DNA from: JAIBJN01 sp963802795
Lineage (GTDB): Bacteria; Actinomycetota; Thermoleophilia; Gaiellales; Gaiellaceae
Assembly: GCA_963802795.1 (NCBI GenBank)
Contig: CAWDJV010000004.1
Coordinates: 124,001 to 188,000, forward strand
Length of the DNA stretch: 64,000 nt
Direction of reading: 5' to 3'
The notes under the pieces were generated by a model, which had not been told where the DNA came from, ran no database searches, and saw nothing but the letters and a program-made list of their open reading frames with translations. Both the position numbers and the translations under genes were made by a program. Positions 31,070-39,660 of the stretch are shown piece after piece (within the stretch, counting starts at the first letter, position 1; every line of letters starts with the position of its first letter).

Positions 31070-33817
31070 ATGGAGGGGGCCACGCCAACCGACCCGGACG
31101 CCGGTACCCCGCCGCGCCAGCCCGCCGAAGGCTCGCTCTCGGCCTTTGCGGCCGCCGCGCTCGAGCTCGTCCGCGGCGGTCGGCCGGAGCGGGGGCTCCG
31201 CGATCTCGTCCGCGCGGTGGCACTCGCGACCGGGGCCGAGCTCGTGGTGGCACGAGTCGCCGACGACGATCGAGACCTGATCGCCCGCGCGGTCTACGCA
31301 CCCTCCCAGGCACTCACGGCAGAGCTCGAAGGCTCGCGCGTGCCGGCCGCCGAGCTCGGGGACCAGGAAGCAGTGCTGGCGGACGTGCCCGGCGATCCCA
31401 CCGCGCCTGCCGCCCTGAGGCGGATCGCCGCCCTGGCCGGGGCGCCGATCGTCCGCCTCGTTCCCGTGGCGGTCGACGGCGAGCTCGTTGCGGCGCTCGA
31501 GCTCTATCGCTCCGGGCTCCCGTTCGGTCCCGAGGAGGAGGCGTTGGCGCGGGCCGCGGCGGCTCAGCTCGCGCTCGCGGCCCGGCTCGAGCGGGCCGGC
31601 GACGGCCCGAACGGCCGCGTCGAGCTCTCCGACGCCCAGCTCGAGCTGCTCGGTGAGGCGCTGGCCGCCGGCGCCGACGAGGCCGAGGCCGCCGAGCAGA
31701 TCGTCCGTGTCGCGGTCGAGGCGGCGGAGGCGGACTGGGCGACCCTGTGGCGCCTCGACCCCGACGCCGCCCCCGCGTTCCTCGCCTCGCACGGCCTCGA
31801 GCACACCCCGGATCTCGAGGCCGCGCGCCGTCTTCCTGCCGCACTCGAGAAGCGGGGAGATGCGCCCGACCGGGACGGGCCGTGGCTGGTCTACACGGTC
31901 TCGCTGGGCGAGCCTCCGGCCGCGGCGCTCCAGCTCGGCTTCGGCGATCGGGACGAAGGAGGGCCGGTGCCCGACCTCGAGCGCCTCGCTCCCTTCACCG
32001 CGGGGGCCGCTCTCGCGCTGAGGCGCGGTCGGCGCGTCGGCCTGATCGCGCTCGCGCTCAAACGCTCGCAGACGCTCGTCGCGGTCGTCAGCCAGGCGAT
32101 CGCGCAGCTCTCGCTCGCCCACACCCTCGAGACAGCTGTCGAGCGCGTGGCCGAGCTCACGGCGAGCGGCCACGTCGCGCTCTACCTACAGGAGGGCGAC
32201 CGCCTCGCGGCCGCCGCCTCGCGCGGCCTGGAGGGCCGGCATACCGATCTTGCCGAACGGCTGCTCGAGCTCGCTCTCGGGCCCTTCCGCGGCCGGGGCT
32301 TCCTCTTCATCGAGGACATGCGGCGGGACCGGCGCCTCGCGGGTCTCGAGGACGTGCTCGAGGAGAGCGCGATTCGCCGCGCTGTCTTCATCCCGCTCCT
32401 CGTCCACGACGAGGTGATCGGTGCGCTCGGGGTCTTCAAGACGCGGGCTCGGCCGTATCGTGACGGCGAGGAGGGGCTCCTGATCGCGCTCTCCAGTCAG
32501 CTCGCCGTCGCGGTGCAGAACGCCCGCCTGCACGAGCGAACCAAGGAGCTCTCCTCGATCCTCGAGCGAACTCTCGAGTCGGAGCGCCTCGCGGCCCGCC
32601 AGCTCCGAGGGCTCTACGCGATCTCGCAGTCGTTCGCCGAGAGCCTCTCGCTCGACGCGACGCTCGAAGCCGTCGCGCGGACGATGGTCGAGCTCCTCGA
32701 CGTGGACGTCGCAGTCATCCGCATGCCCGACGAACGGAACGAAGCGCTCACGACGCGGGCGGTCCACGTCGCGGACCCCCGCGTGGGGGAGGTCGTCGGC
32801 GCGCTCGTGTCCCAACCGCAACCTCTGTCGGGAAGCCTCGCCCGCCGGCTTCTCCGCACGAGGCAGGCCGTGGTCCTCACGCCGGGGGCGGCCGAGGACG
32901 AGCTGCGCATCCTGGAGCCGTTCCTTCGCCAGGGCGCGACCGCTGCGGTGCTCCCGCTCGCAACTCCCGGAGAGATGCTCGGGACGCTCACGCTCGTGTC
33001 CCTCGATCCAGGGAAGCCGCTCGAGAAGGACGCCGTGGACACGGCGCTCGCCGTAGGCTCTCAGGCGGCTCTCGCCGTCGACAATGCCCGCCTCTCCCAG
33101 CAGCAGAAGGACTTCGCCGAGACCATGCAGCGCTCGCTCCTCCCGCGCGAGGTTCCCCGGGCGCCCGGCCTCGAGGTCGGGCACGTCTACCAGTCCTCGG
33201 CGCGTGTAGACGTCGGCGGCGACCTGTACGACTTCGTCTCGCTGGAGGGCGGTCGTCTCGCCGTCGTGATCGGCGACGTTCTCGGCAAGGGGATCTCGGC
33301 GGCCGCAGACATGGCGATGACGAAGTTCAGCTTCCGGGTCCTCGCCCGCAGCGACCCCGATCCGGCCGCCTTCCTCGCCAGCGCGAACGAGGTCGTCTGC
33401 GACGAGATCGAGCCCGGGAAGTTCGTGACGCTCCTCTACGTGCTCGTCGAGCCCGACGGGCGCGAGGTCGCCTGCGGGAGCGCGGGCCATCCGCCTGCGC
33501 GCGTCGTCGACCCGGGAGGCCTCGTGACGCCGCTCGGGAAGTGCGGCCTCGCGCTCGGAATCGAAGAGGGCCAGAGCTACGAGGCCGAGCGCGTCCGCCT
33601 CGAGGCCGGCTCCGTCGTCGTCCTCTACACCGACGGCGTTGTCGAGGCGCGGCGCGGGGGGGAGCTCTACGGCGAGGAGCGGCTCGATCGCCTGCTCGCC
33701 TCTCGTCGTGATCTCCCCGCGCAGGAGCTCGCGGCGGCGATCCTGGCCGACTGCCGCGCCTTTGCGGGCGAGCTCGGCGACGACTGCGCCATCGTCTGCC
33801 TCAAGCTGGCACGCTGA
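31070..33817 (+). CDS. Multi-GAF SpoIIE/PP2C-type protein phosphatase
   Basis: A 915-residue soluble signalling protein. By sequence pattern it has four GAF-like sensory domains at about 25-175, 190-330, 345-490 and 520-675. The last two are clearest (IPLLVHDEVIGALGVF, SQLAVAVQNARL; LPLATPGEMLGTLTLV, GSQAALAVDNARL). A PP2C domain at about 685-915 has QRSLLPREVPRAPGL, DVGGDLYDFV, VVIGDVLGKGISAAADMA, AGHPPARVV, LYTDGVVEAR and GDDCAIVCL. All core metal-binding Asp residues are present. Such phosphatases usually act on anti-anti-sigma factors; none is encoded nearby. The ligands are unknown. Confidence 0.92.
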   Translation: MEGATPTDPDAGTPPRQPAEGSLSAFAAAALELVRGGRPERGLRDLVRAVALATGAELVVARVADDDRDLIARAVYAPSQALTAELEGSRVPAAELGDQEAVLADVPGDPTAPAALRRIAALAGAPIVRLVPVAVDGELVAALELYRSGLPFGPEEEALARAAAAQLALAARLERAGDGPNGRVELSDAQLELLGEALAAGADEAEAAEQIVRVAVEAAEADWATLWRLDPDAAPAFLASHGLEHTPDLEAARRLPAALEKRGDAPDRDGPWLVYTVSLGEPPAAALQLGFGDRDEGGPVPDLERLAPFTAGAALALRRGRRVGLIALALKRSQTLVAVVSQAIAQLSLAHTLETAVERVAELTASGHVALYLQEGDRLAAAASRGLEGRHTDLAERLLELALGPFRGRGFLFIEDMRRDRRLAGLEDVLEESAIRRAVFIPLLVHDEVIGALGVFKTRARPYRDGEEGLLIALSSQLAVAVQNARLHERTKELSSILERTLESERLAARQLRGLYAISQSFAESLSLDATLEAVARTMVELLDVDVAVIRMPDERNEALTTRAVHVADPRVGEVVGALVSQPQPLSGSLARRLLRTRQAVVLTPGAAEDELRILEPFLRQGATAAVLPLATPGEMLGTLTLVSLDPGKPLEKDAVDTALAVGSQAALAVDNARLSQQQKDFAETMQRSLLPREVPRAPGLEVGHVYQSSARVDVGGDLYDFVSLEGGRLAVVIGDVLGKGISAAADMAMTKFSFRVLARSDPDPAAFLASANEVVCDEIEPGKFVTLLYVLVEPDGREVACGSAGHPPARVVDPGGLVTPLGKCGLALGIEEGQSYEAERVRLEAGSVVVLYTDGVVEARRGGELYGEERLDRLLASRRDLPAQELAAAILADCRAFAGELGDDCAIVCLKLAR

Positions 33818-33823
33818 ATTGAG

Positions 33824-35389
33824 ATGACCTCCGCGCCGGACGTCGCTGCGCCAGCCGTGCCGGCCGCCATGGTCGGCCGCACGCGGCTGGCGATCGTCGT
33901 CTTCACCGCCGGGATGGCCACGCTCGCCACCGAGATCGCCGCCTCGCGGCTCCTGGCGCCCTACTTCGGCAGCTCCACGATCGTGTGGGCGAACATCATC
34001 GGGCTGACGCTCCTCTACCTCTCGATCGGCTACTGGCTGGGCGGGAAGGTGGCCGACCGCAGGCCCGAGCCGCGCCTGCTCGGCCGGCTGATCCTCGTCG
34101 CCGCCCTTTGCATCGCCGCGACGCCGTTCATCGCGCGCCCGATCCTCGATCTCGCGCTCGAAGGCCTGGACGCCGTCTCGGTGGGGGCGGTGGTCGGCTC
34201 CTTCTTCGCGGCGCTGGCCCTCTTCGCGGTGCCGATCACGCTCCTCGGAGCCGTCTCGCCCTTCGCCATCAGGCTGGCGCTCGGGGACGTCGGCGAGGCC
34301 GGCACGGTCGCCGGGCGGCTCTACGCCCTCTCCACCGTGGGGAGCATCGTCGGCACCTTTCTCTCGGCGCTCGTCACGATCCCGCTGCTCGGAACGCAGC
34401 GGACGATGCTCGCTGCGGCGGCCCTGCTCGCCCTCGCGGCAGCGCTGCTCCTCGGGAGCCGCTGGCAGCTCCTCACCGTCGCCGTCGCGGGCCTCCTCTT
34501 CGTCCCGGCGGGCACCATCAAGGCGACGACCGGCCTCCTCTACGAGACCGAGTCGTCGTACCAGTACATCCAGATCGTCGAGAGAGACGACGGCTCCCGG
34601 GTCCTGAAGCTGAACGAGGGCGTGGCCGTCCACTCGGTCTGGCACGAGGACACCGTCCTCACCGGGGGCGTCTGGGACACGTTCCTCCTCGTCCCGCCGC
34701 TCCTGGAGCGGCCGGTGGAGCGCATGCTCGTCGTCGGCAACGCGGGCGGAACGGTGGCCCGGGCGTTCGGCGAGCTCTATCCGGAGGTGGAGATCGACGG
34801 GGTGGAGATCGACTCGGAGGTCTCCGACGCGGCACGGCGCTACATGGGGCTCGACGACAACCCGAGGCTGAACGTGATCACGGCCGACGGCCGGCCGTAC
34901 CTCGAGCTCACCGAGGAGTCCTACGACATCATCGTCGTGGACGCCTACCACCAGCCGTACATCCCCTTCTACCTGGCGACGCGCGAGTTCTTCGCAACCG
35001 TGCGGGAGCATCTCCGTCCCGGCGGGGTGGTCGCGCTCAACGTCGCCGGCGTCCCCGGCGACACGAGGCTTTCCGAGGCGATCGGGAGCACGCTCCTCGC
35101 CGCCTTCCCGGACGCCTGGCGCTGGCGGCCCCTTCGCTTCAACGAGCTGATGCTCGCGTTCGACCGCCCGGTGGCCCGGGAGGAGCTCGTCGAGCGGGCC
35201 GAGGCGGCGCCGGCTGCCGTCGGCTCCCTCGTGCCGCTCTTCCAGGAAGAGCTCGCCCCGGTCGAGCCCGTCGAGCGGCCGCTCACGGACGACCGGGCGC
35301 CGGTCGAATGGCTGACCGACCGGATGATCATCGACTTCGTCGCGCGCGGCGGCGAGCTCGACGAGGACTACCTGCCGACGCGGCCGTAG
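33824..35389 (+). CDS. Membrane-fused spermidine synthase-like protein
   Basis: A 521-residue fusion. The N-terminal half (about 20-245) contains seven or eight hydrophobic helices of the MFS-like type found in such fusions. The C-terminal half (about 255-490) is a spermidine synthase-like Rossmann domain: VVGNAGGTVARAF for SAM binding, EIDGVEIDSEV with acidic ribose ligands, ADGRPYLEL and VVDAYHQPYIPFYLAT. Bona fide polyamine aminopropyltransferases have D-Y/D in the last motif, so activity on polyamines is not certain. It starts 6 bases after the phosphatase stop. It overlaps the next, convergent gene by 22 bases. Confidence 0.85.
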   Translation: MTSAPDVAAPAVPAAMVGRTRLAIVVFTAGMATLATEIAASRLLAPYFGSSTIVWANIIGLTLLYLSIGYWLGGKVADRRPEPRLLGRLILVAALCIAATPFIARPILDLALEGLDAVSVGAVVGSFFAALALFAVPITLLGAVSPFAIRLALGDVGEAGTVAGRLYALSTVGSIVGTFLSALVTIPLLGTQRTMLAAAALLALAAALLLGSRWQLLTVAVAGLLFVPAGTIKATTGLLYETESSYQYIQIVERDDGSRVLKLNEGVAVHSVWHEDTVLTGGVWDTFLLVPPLLERPVERMLVVGNAGGTVARAFGELYPEVEIDGVEIDSEVSDAARRYMGLDDNPRLNVITADGRPYLELTEESYDIIVVDAYHQPYIPFYLATREFFATVREHLRPGGVVALNVAGVPGDTRLSEAIGSTLLAAFPDAWRWRPLRFNELMLAFDRPVAREELVERAEAAPAAVGSLVPLFQEELAPVEPVERPLTDDRAPVEWLTDRMIIDFVARGGELDEDYLPTRP

Positions 35390-35778
35390 AGCGGGCCCGA
35401 GAGCGCGCCCAGGATCGCTCCCGCCGCGAGCGCCTGCACGGACGCCGGCACGCCCCCGCTCCGGTGCCACCCCGGCACGCGGTGGCTGGGGAAGAGCTTC
35501 CGGCCGCCGGGGCGCGGCAGACGAAGGACGTGCTCCACGTCGGGAACCGAGCCGCCCACCGCCCCGAGGACGGTGGGCGACAGCGGTCCGCAAGCGGCCG
35601 CGAGGAGCAGGAGGCCCGCGACGCCGCTTGCCGTCTCGAAGCGGCGCGAAGCGACGTCTTGATGCGGCAGCGCGTCTCCGGCGGCGTGCGCGGCCAACCC
35701 GAGGAGGAACGCCGGGAGGCGCGAGCCCGCAGCGGCTCCCGCGAGCCCGCCGGTGGCGACGTGCAGGGAGACGATCAC
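35368..35778 (-). CDS. Small membrane protein resembling metal-dependent hydrolase-like proteins
   Basis: A 136-residue protein with short apolar helices and conserved-looking polar motifs: HVATGGLAGAAAG, AAHAAGDALPHQD, GGSVPDVEHVL and FPSHRVPGWHRSGG. The His/Asp pattern is like the YdjM family of inner membrane-bound hydrolases (LexA-regulated in enterobacteria), but similarity is only by eye. The GTG start is at 35778. It is divergent from the L,D-transpeptidase gene and converges with the spermidine synthase-like gene. Confidence 0.55.
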   Translation of the reverse strand: MIVSLHVATGGLAGAAAGSRLPAFLLGLAAHAAGDALPHQDVASRRFETASGVAGLLLLAAACGPLSPTVLGAVGGSVPDVEHVLRLPRPGGRKLFPSHRVPGWHRSGGVPASVQALAAGAILGALSGPLYGRVGR

Positions 35779-35829
35779 TCACGGCGTAGAGTGAACGACT
35801 CCATGAAGGATTGCGACCGTGCACTCGTC

Positions 35830-35835
35830 TAAGAT
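35830..35835 (+). promoter_or_regulatory. -10 box of the L,D-transpeptidase gene
   Basis: TAAGAT lies 7 bases before ATG 35843 and downstream of the alternative GTG 35819, so it decides for the ATG. Confidence 0.4.
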
Positions 35836-35842
35836 CGTCGCC

Positions 35843-36805
35843 ATGCAGCGCCGCCTGATCGCCGCTTCGATCGCCGCGCTTGCGCTGTTCGCGGCCGCGC
35901 CGGCGGGTGCGCAGGACCCGCCGCCTGTCATCGCAGACGGTGTGACCGTCGCCGGCGTCGACGTGGGCGGGCTGACCGCCGCGCAGGCGACCGTCGAGCT
36001 TCGGGCGTTCTTCGACCGGCGGCTCCGGTTCAGGCTCGGGGGGCAGGCTTACGCACCGACGCCGGGGACGTTCGCCTGGCCACGCCTCCCGAGCGCGGTG
36101 AGCGCCGCGCTCGCGGCGGCTCCCGCGACGGCGCTCCAGCTCGGGGTCGGTGTGCGTGAGAGAGCTCTGAGGCGATGGGTGGACCGGCGGGCGAAGGCGT
36201 TCAGAAGGGCGCCGGTTTCGACGCGCGTCGTTCTCAGGGGACTGCGTCCTCGCCTGACGCGGCCCAGGGAGGGCCGGAGGCTTCTCCCCAGGCTCACCCG
36301 CTATCGCCTGGAAAGGGCGCTACGAACCCATGACCGCAATCTCGGAGCCATCAGGATCAGGACGATCAGGCCGAAGGTGCGCCCCTCGAACTTCGGGAAG
36401 GTGATCGTCATCAAGCGCGATTCCCGCCGCCTGAAGCTCTTCCGCCCCGCAGGCGTGGGGAAGATGCGCCGCGTCGCGACCTTCCCCGTGGCCGTCGGGA
36501 TGCCGGCCTGGCCGACACCGACCGGCAACCTTCGGATCGCGTCGATGCAGAAGAATCCCTGGTGGTATCCGCCGAACCAGCCGTGGGCGGAGGGAGCCTC
36601 GCCGATCCCGCCCGGCCCCGGGAACCCACTCGGCACGCGCTGGATGGGGACCAACCTCGGGGGCATCGGGATCCACGGGACGTACAACCCGGGCTCGATC
36701 GGCACCGCGGCTTCCCACGGCTGTATCCGGATGTACATCCGGGACTCCGAATGGCTCTACGAGCGCATTCGGATCGGGACGCCGGTCTTCATCCGCGCCG
36801 CTTAG
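35843..36805 (+). CDS. L,D-transpeptidase (YkuD domain)
   Basis: A secreted cell wall enzyme of 320 residues. Residues 1-24 are a signal peptide ending AGAQ. An N-terminal Arg/Pro-rich region (about 30-185) with VAGVDVGGLTAAQA resembles the peptidoglycan-binding-like domain of such enzymes. The YkuD domain (about 190-320) has VIVIKRDSRRLKLF, TPTGNLRI, IGIHGTYNP and the active-site SHGCIRM with its catalytic Cys. It makes 3-3 peptide cross-links or attaches proteins. ATG 35843 is favoured by the upstream hexamer. Confidence 0.9.
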   Translation: MQRRLIAASIAALALFAAAPAGAQDPPPVIADGVTVAGVDVGGLTAAQATVELRAFFDRRLRFRLGGQAYAPTPGTFAWPRLPSAVSAALAAAPATALQLGVGVRERALRRWVDRRAKAFRRAPVSTRVVLRGLRPRLTRPREGRRLLPRLTRYRLERALRTHDRNLGAIRIRTIRPKVRPSNFGKVIVIKRDSRRLKLFRPAGVGKMRRVATFPVAVGMPAWPTPTGNLRIASMQKNPWWYPPNQPWAEGASPIPPGPGNPLGTRWMGTNLGGIGIHGTYNPGSIGTAASHGCIRMYIRDSEWLYERIRIGTPVFIRAA

Positions 36806-36831
36806 GCACGAGCCGGCGGACGGCCCGGCGG

Positions 36832-36837
36832 TAGACT
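36832..36837 (+). promoter_or_regulatory. Putative -10 box of the thioredoxin-like gene
   Basis: TAGACT lies 12 bases before ATG 36850, giving a leader of about 5 bases. The same hexamer is used at fdxA and the dehydrogenase-like gene. Confidence 0.35.
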
Positions 36838-36849
36838 GAGTCGCGGTCC

Positions 36850-37413
36850 ATGGGGCGCCGCGTCAAGCTCATCCTGCAGGCGGCGGCGATCCTCGTCGTC
36901 GCTTCCCTCGTCGCGCTCCTCGCCTGGGAGGTCGCCGAGGACGCGGAAGGCCGCGGTCTCTCCGCCGCGCTCGAGCGCGGCGAGCGGCCGTATCCACCGC
37001 AGCTCGAGTTCGAGACGCTCGACGGAGAGGACACGATCCGACTGGCGGACTACCGGGGCAAGGCGCTCGTCCTCAACTTCTGGGCTTCCTGGTGCCAGCC
37101 GTGCAAGAAGGAGGCGCCGCTGCTTCAGGAGACATGGGAGCGCTACCGGGAGGAGGGGCTCGTCGTCCTCGGAATCGACGCCCAGGACCTCAACGGGGAC
37201 GGGCGCCGCTTCGTCGAGCGCTACGGGCTCACCTACCCGATCGCCTTCGACGGGAACGGCGCCAGCCTCGGCCGCTTCGGGAACACGGGCTTTCCCGAGA
37301 CCTGGTTCGTCGGGCGTGACGGTCGCCTCGTCGGCGAGCACATCGTCGGCGAGTTCACGGAGGAGCAGCTCGAGGAGAACGTCCGGGCGGCCCTCGCAAC
37401 GCCGACGCGATGA
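36850..37413 (+). CDS. Membrane-anchored thioredoxin-like protein (ResA/CcmG type)
   Basis: A 187-residue protein with an N-terminal signal anchor (about 7-27) and an extracytoplasmic thioredoxin fold. The redox site is WASWCQPCKKEAP with a CxxC pair, and the cis-Pro loop is GFPETWFV. The acidic insertion GIDAQDLNGDGRRFVERYGLTYP fits the TlpA/ResA/CcmG group, which reduces apocytochrome c thiols. The following genes encode CcmH-like and CcdA-like proteins, which supports that role. The stop overlaps the next start (ATGA). Confidence 0.9.
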   Translation: MGRRVKLILQAAAILVVASLVALLAWEVAEDAEGRGLSAALERGERPYPPQLEFETLDGEDTIRLADYRGKALVLNFWASWCQPCKKEAPLLQETWERYREEGLVVLGIDAQDLNGDGRRFVERYGLTYPIAFDGNGASLGRFGNTGFPETWFVGRDGRLVGEHIVGEFTEEQLEENVRAALATPTR

Positions 37414-37880
37414 GGCTTCTCGCGGTCATCGCTCTCGTCACGCTCCTGGCCGCAGGCTGCGGCGGGGAGGACGACGCGACGCCGACGCTGGCCGAGCTCG
37501 AGACGGAGCTCATCTGCCCGACCTGCCAGACGACGCTCGAGCTCTCGAACTCCCCGGTCGCGGAACGCATGCGTGTCTTCATCCGGGAGCGGATCGCGGC
37601 CGGTGACACCGAGTCCGAGATCAAGGACGCGCTGGTGGCGGACTTCGGCGAGGGCGTGCTCGCCGCGCCGCCCAAGCAGGGGTTCAACCTCCTCGCCTGG
37701 GTGTTGCCGCTCGCGGCCGGAGCGCTGGCCGTCGCCGCGCTCGCGGTCGCGCTGCGGCGCTGGAGCCGTGCGCGGCGCGAGGAGGTGGCCGAGCCGTCCC
37801 CGTCCGCCAACGGCCGCCCTCCCCTCGACCCGGAGCTGGAACGCCGGGTCGACGAGGAGCTCGCCCGCTTCGACGGCTAG
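37410..37880 (+). CDS. ccmH: CcmH-like cytochrome c maturation protein
   Basis: A 156-residue protein. The signal (about 1-17) ends LLAAGC, possibly a lipobox, followed by a CcmH domain. ELICPTCQTTLELSNSPVAERMR contains the redox CxxC, and IRERIAAGDTESEIKDALVADFGEGVLAAPP is the family's second block. A transmembrane helix (about 92-113) and a charged cytoplasmic tail follow. CcmH holds or reduces the heme-binding Cys pair of apocytochrome c. It overlaps the thioredoxin-like gene. Confidence 0.9.
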   Translation: MRLLAVIALVTLLAAGCGGEDDATPTLAELETELICPTCQTTLELSNSPVAERMRVFIRERIAAGDTESEIKDALVADFGEGVLAAPPKQGFNLLAWVLPLAAGALAVAALAVALRRWSRARREEVAEPSPSANGRPPLDPELERRVDEELARFDG

Positions 37881-37908
37881 TGCCGCAGCATGTGGTGAGA
37901 AGGCACTA

Positions 37909-38613
37909 GTGGAGGCGAAGATCCCCCTCGCGTTCGTGGCCGGGCTCGTCTCGTTCGCCACGCCCTGCGTCCTGCCGCTCGTTCCCGGGTACCTCGCGGT
38001 CGTCTCCGGACAGGAGGTGGGGGTGGGCGGTCGCCGAGTGCTGCTCGCCAGCCTCCCGTTCGTCGCCGGCTTCACCGCGGTCTTCGTGGCGCTCGGGGCC
38101 GCCGCGGCGGCAGCGGGCGGGCTCTTCGGGGAGAACCGCGAGCTCCTGCTCATGGTCGCGGGCCTCCTCGTCGTCGTCCTGGGCTTCGCCATGATGGGCG
38201 TGCTGCCGCTCCCCTTCCTCGACAGCCTCGTGGCGCCGGGCCTCGTCCAGGGGGCGCGCCAGACAGGATCCGCGGCTCTCCTCGGAGGCGCGTTCGGCCT
38301 CTGCGCCGCACCGTGCGTCGGGCCGGTGCTCGCGTCGATCCTCGCCCTGGCGAGCGAGGGCCAGACGGTGGCGCAGGGCACGATCCTCCTCCTCGTCTAC
38401 TCCGCGGGGCTGGCGGTGCCGTTCCTCGCGGTCGGAGTGGGCGTCGACCGTGCGATGGGAGCCTTCCGCTGGCTGCGCGACCACTACCGGACGCTGCGGA
38501 TCGTGGCGGGCGCGCTCCTCGTGGGCCTCGGGCTGCTGCTCTTCTTCGACCGCTTCTGGTGGCTGAACGTGGCGGTGAACCGCGTCTTCGAGTTCTTCGG
38601 CATCGGGGTCTGA
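37909..38613 (+). CDS. ccdA: CcdA-type thiol-disulfide transporter
   Basis: CcdA carries electrons across the membrane to ResA/CcmG. The 234-residue protein has six transmembrane helices. The two functional cysteines lie in SFATPCVLPLVPGYLA (helix 1) and GLCAAPCVGPVLA (helix 4). The start is a GTG 28 bases after the ccmH stop; the surrounding bases contain no good ribosome site. It completes the thioredoxin-CcmH-CcdA set. Confidence 0.92.
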   Translation: MEAKIPLAFVAGLVSFATPCVLPLVPGYLAVVSGQEVGVGGRRVLLASLPFVAGFTAVFVALGAAAAAAGGLFGENRELLLMVAGLLVVVLGFAMMGVLPLPFLDSLVAPGLVQGARQTGSAALLGGAFGLCAAPCVGPVLASILALASEGQTVAQGTILLLVYSAGLAVPFLAVGVGVDRAMGAFRWLRDHYRTLRIVAGALLVGLGLLLFFDRFWWLNVAVNRVFEFFGIGV

Positions 38614-38648
38614 AGGGCGCCCGGCCTCGAGGAGATTGCGCCGGTGCC

Positions 38649-38987
38649 TCAAAGAGGTCTGAGGACCGGCTCGGGAAGGTCCGGGAAGCATCCTCGCGCC
38701 GACTCGACGGAGCCGAGGAGGGCCGTGACGTCGAGCCCGCGGTGGTCGGGCGCGTACGGCCCCAGGCGCCGGGCTGCTTTCTCGAGCTGGCGCTCGCAGC
38801 CGACCGGGTTCCCGCGCCCTGCCTGGTACCAGGCCACCGCGACGTGGACGAGGCCCTGGTAGAAGTCTCGCTCGGCCGGCTCTGCGGCCCGCCAGACGTC
38901 CTCCAGCACCTCGTGCGCGGCGAAGTACTCTCCGCGGCGAATCAGCTCGAGGCCGCGCTCGAGCTCGGCCCCGGGCTCAGAGCTCAG
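38649..38987 (-). CDS. DUF309 protein with apparent CTG start
   Basis: A helical DUF309 protein of 112 residues: LIRRGEYFAAHEVLEDVWRAA, AERDFYQGLVHVAVAWYQAGRGN and ERQLEKAARRLGPY are typical. The family's function is unknown. No ATG, GTG or TTG lies in frame between the upstream Rieske gene body and the conserved start of the domain. A CTG at 38985-38987 overlaps the Rieske stop as CTGA, the same geometry as ATGA/GTGA couplings elsewhere in the window, so CTG initiation is proposed. Confidence 0.75.
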   Translation of the reverse strand: MSSEPGAELERGLELIRRGEYFAAHEVLEDVWRAAEPAERDFYQGLVHVAVAWYQAGRGNPVGCERQLEKAARRLGPYAPDHRGLDVTALLGSVESARGCFPDLPEPVLRPL

Positions 38988-39295
38988 AGGACGACCTTCA
39001 CCTCGCCGTTCTCGGCGACGACCTCGAAGGTCTCGAGTGCGAGGGCGCGGTCGAACTCGTTCTCCCCGGTCCTGACGTCGTACTGCCAGCCGTGCCAGGG
39101 GCACGAGAGGACGCAGCCGGCGAGCCTTCCGCGTCCGAGCGGGCCCTTCAGGTGCAGGCACTCGTTCTGCGTCGCGTAGAAGGTGCCGCCGACGTTGAAG
39201 AGCGCGAGCTCCCGCTCGCCCGCGCGGACGACGGCTCCGCTCCCGGGGGGCAGGTCCTCGACCCTCGCGACCGTATGAAGCTCCCCGGGCGCCAT
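38984..39295 (-). CDS. Rieske-type [2Fe-2S] ferredoxin
   Basis: A 103-residue soluble Rieske protein. Cluster ligands are CLH (with KGPLGRG) and CPWHGW, spaced as in NirD/biphenyl dioxygenase-type ferredoxins. GTFYATQNECLHL and GWQYDVRTGE are usual surrounding motifs. It could pass electrons to an oxygenase or reductase not seen nearby. It is followed by the DUF309 gene with a four-base overlap. Confidence 0.92.
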   Translation of the reverse strand: MAPGELHTVARVEDLPPGSGAVVRAGERELALFNVGGTFYATQNECLHLKGPLGRGRLAGCVLSCPWHGWQYDVRTGENEFDRALALETFEVVAENGEVKVVL

Positions 39296-39330
39296 CGCCC
39301 GGGCAAGCTAGCAGAGGCCTCGACGAGTGC

Positions 39331-39336
39331 TACGCT
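39331..39336 (+). promoter_or_regulatory. -10 box of the receiver-like gene (leaderless)
   Basis: TACGCT lies exactly 6 bases before the GTG at 39343. Confidence 0.4.
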
Positions 39337-39342
39337 CCCGCC

Positions 39343-39651
39343 GTGGCGACGATCCTGCTCGTTGGGGTCGATCTCTTCTTTCGAGGGAAGCTCGACGTGC
39401 TCCTCGGCGCCAGCCATCGGCTGACGACGACCGAGAGCATCGATCCGCCCGACCTCGTGATCGTCGACCTGGCGCGCGTCGAGGCCGACGAGGTGGCGGA
39501 GACGTACCCCGACGTCCCGATCCTGGGCTTCACGAACCACACCGACACGGCAGGCCTCAGGGCGGCCCAGACGGCGGGGCTCGACCAGGTGGTCGTGCGC
39601 TCCGCGCTGGCCGAGCGGGCGTCGGAGCTCGTGGACGAGCTCGTCGCATAG
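39343..39651 (+). CDS. Small receiver-like (pseudo-receiver) protein
   Basis: A 102-residue protein with the beta-alpha alternation of response regulator receivers: ILLVGVDLFF, DLVIVDLARV, PILGFTNHTD and VVVRSALAERA. The Asp in strand 3 (VIVDL) and the Thr in strand 4 are at the expected places. However, the acidic pair after strand 1 is reduced to one Asp, and the strand 5 Lys is Arg. Phosphorylation is therefore doubtful. Family assignment is by eye. fdxA follows 9 bases after its stop. Confidence 0.6.
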   Translation: MATILLVGVDLFFRGKLDVLLGASHRLTTTESIDPPDLVIVDLARVEADEVAETYPDVPILGFTNHTDTAGLRAAQTAGLDQVVVRSALAERASELVDELVA

Positions 39652-39654
39652 ACT
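39649..39654 (+). promoter_or_regulatory. -10 box of fdxA, embedded in the upstream stop codon
   Basis: TAGACT begins with the TAG stop of the receiver-like gene and lies exactly 6 bases before the fdxA GTG at 39661. Confidence 0.45.
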
Positions 39655-39660
39655 GGCCGC

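Noticed and set aside
32186..35824. A 1212-codon minus-strand open frame
   Set aside because: Antisense to the phosphatase and spermidine synthase-like genes; composition is Arg/Glu/Asp-rich with no fold-like pattern.
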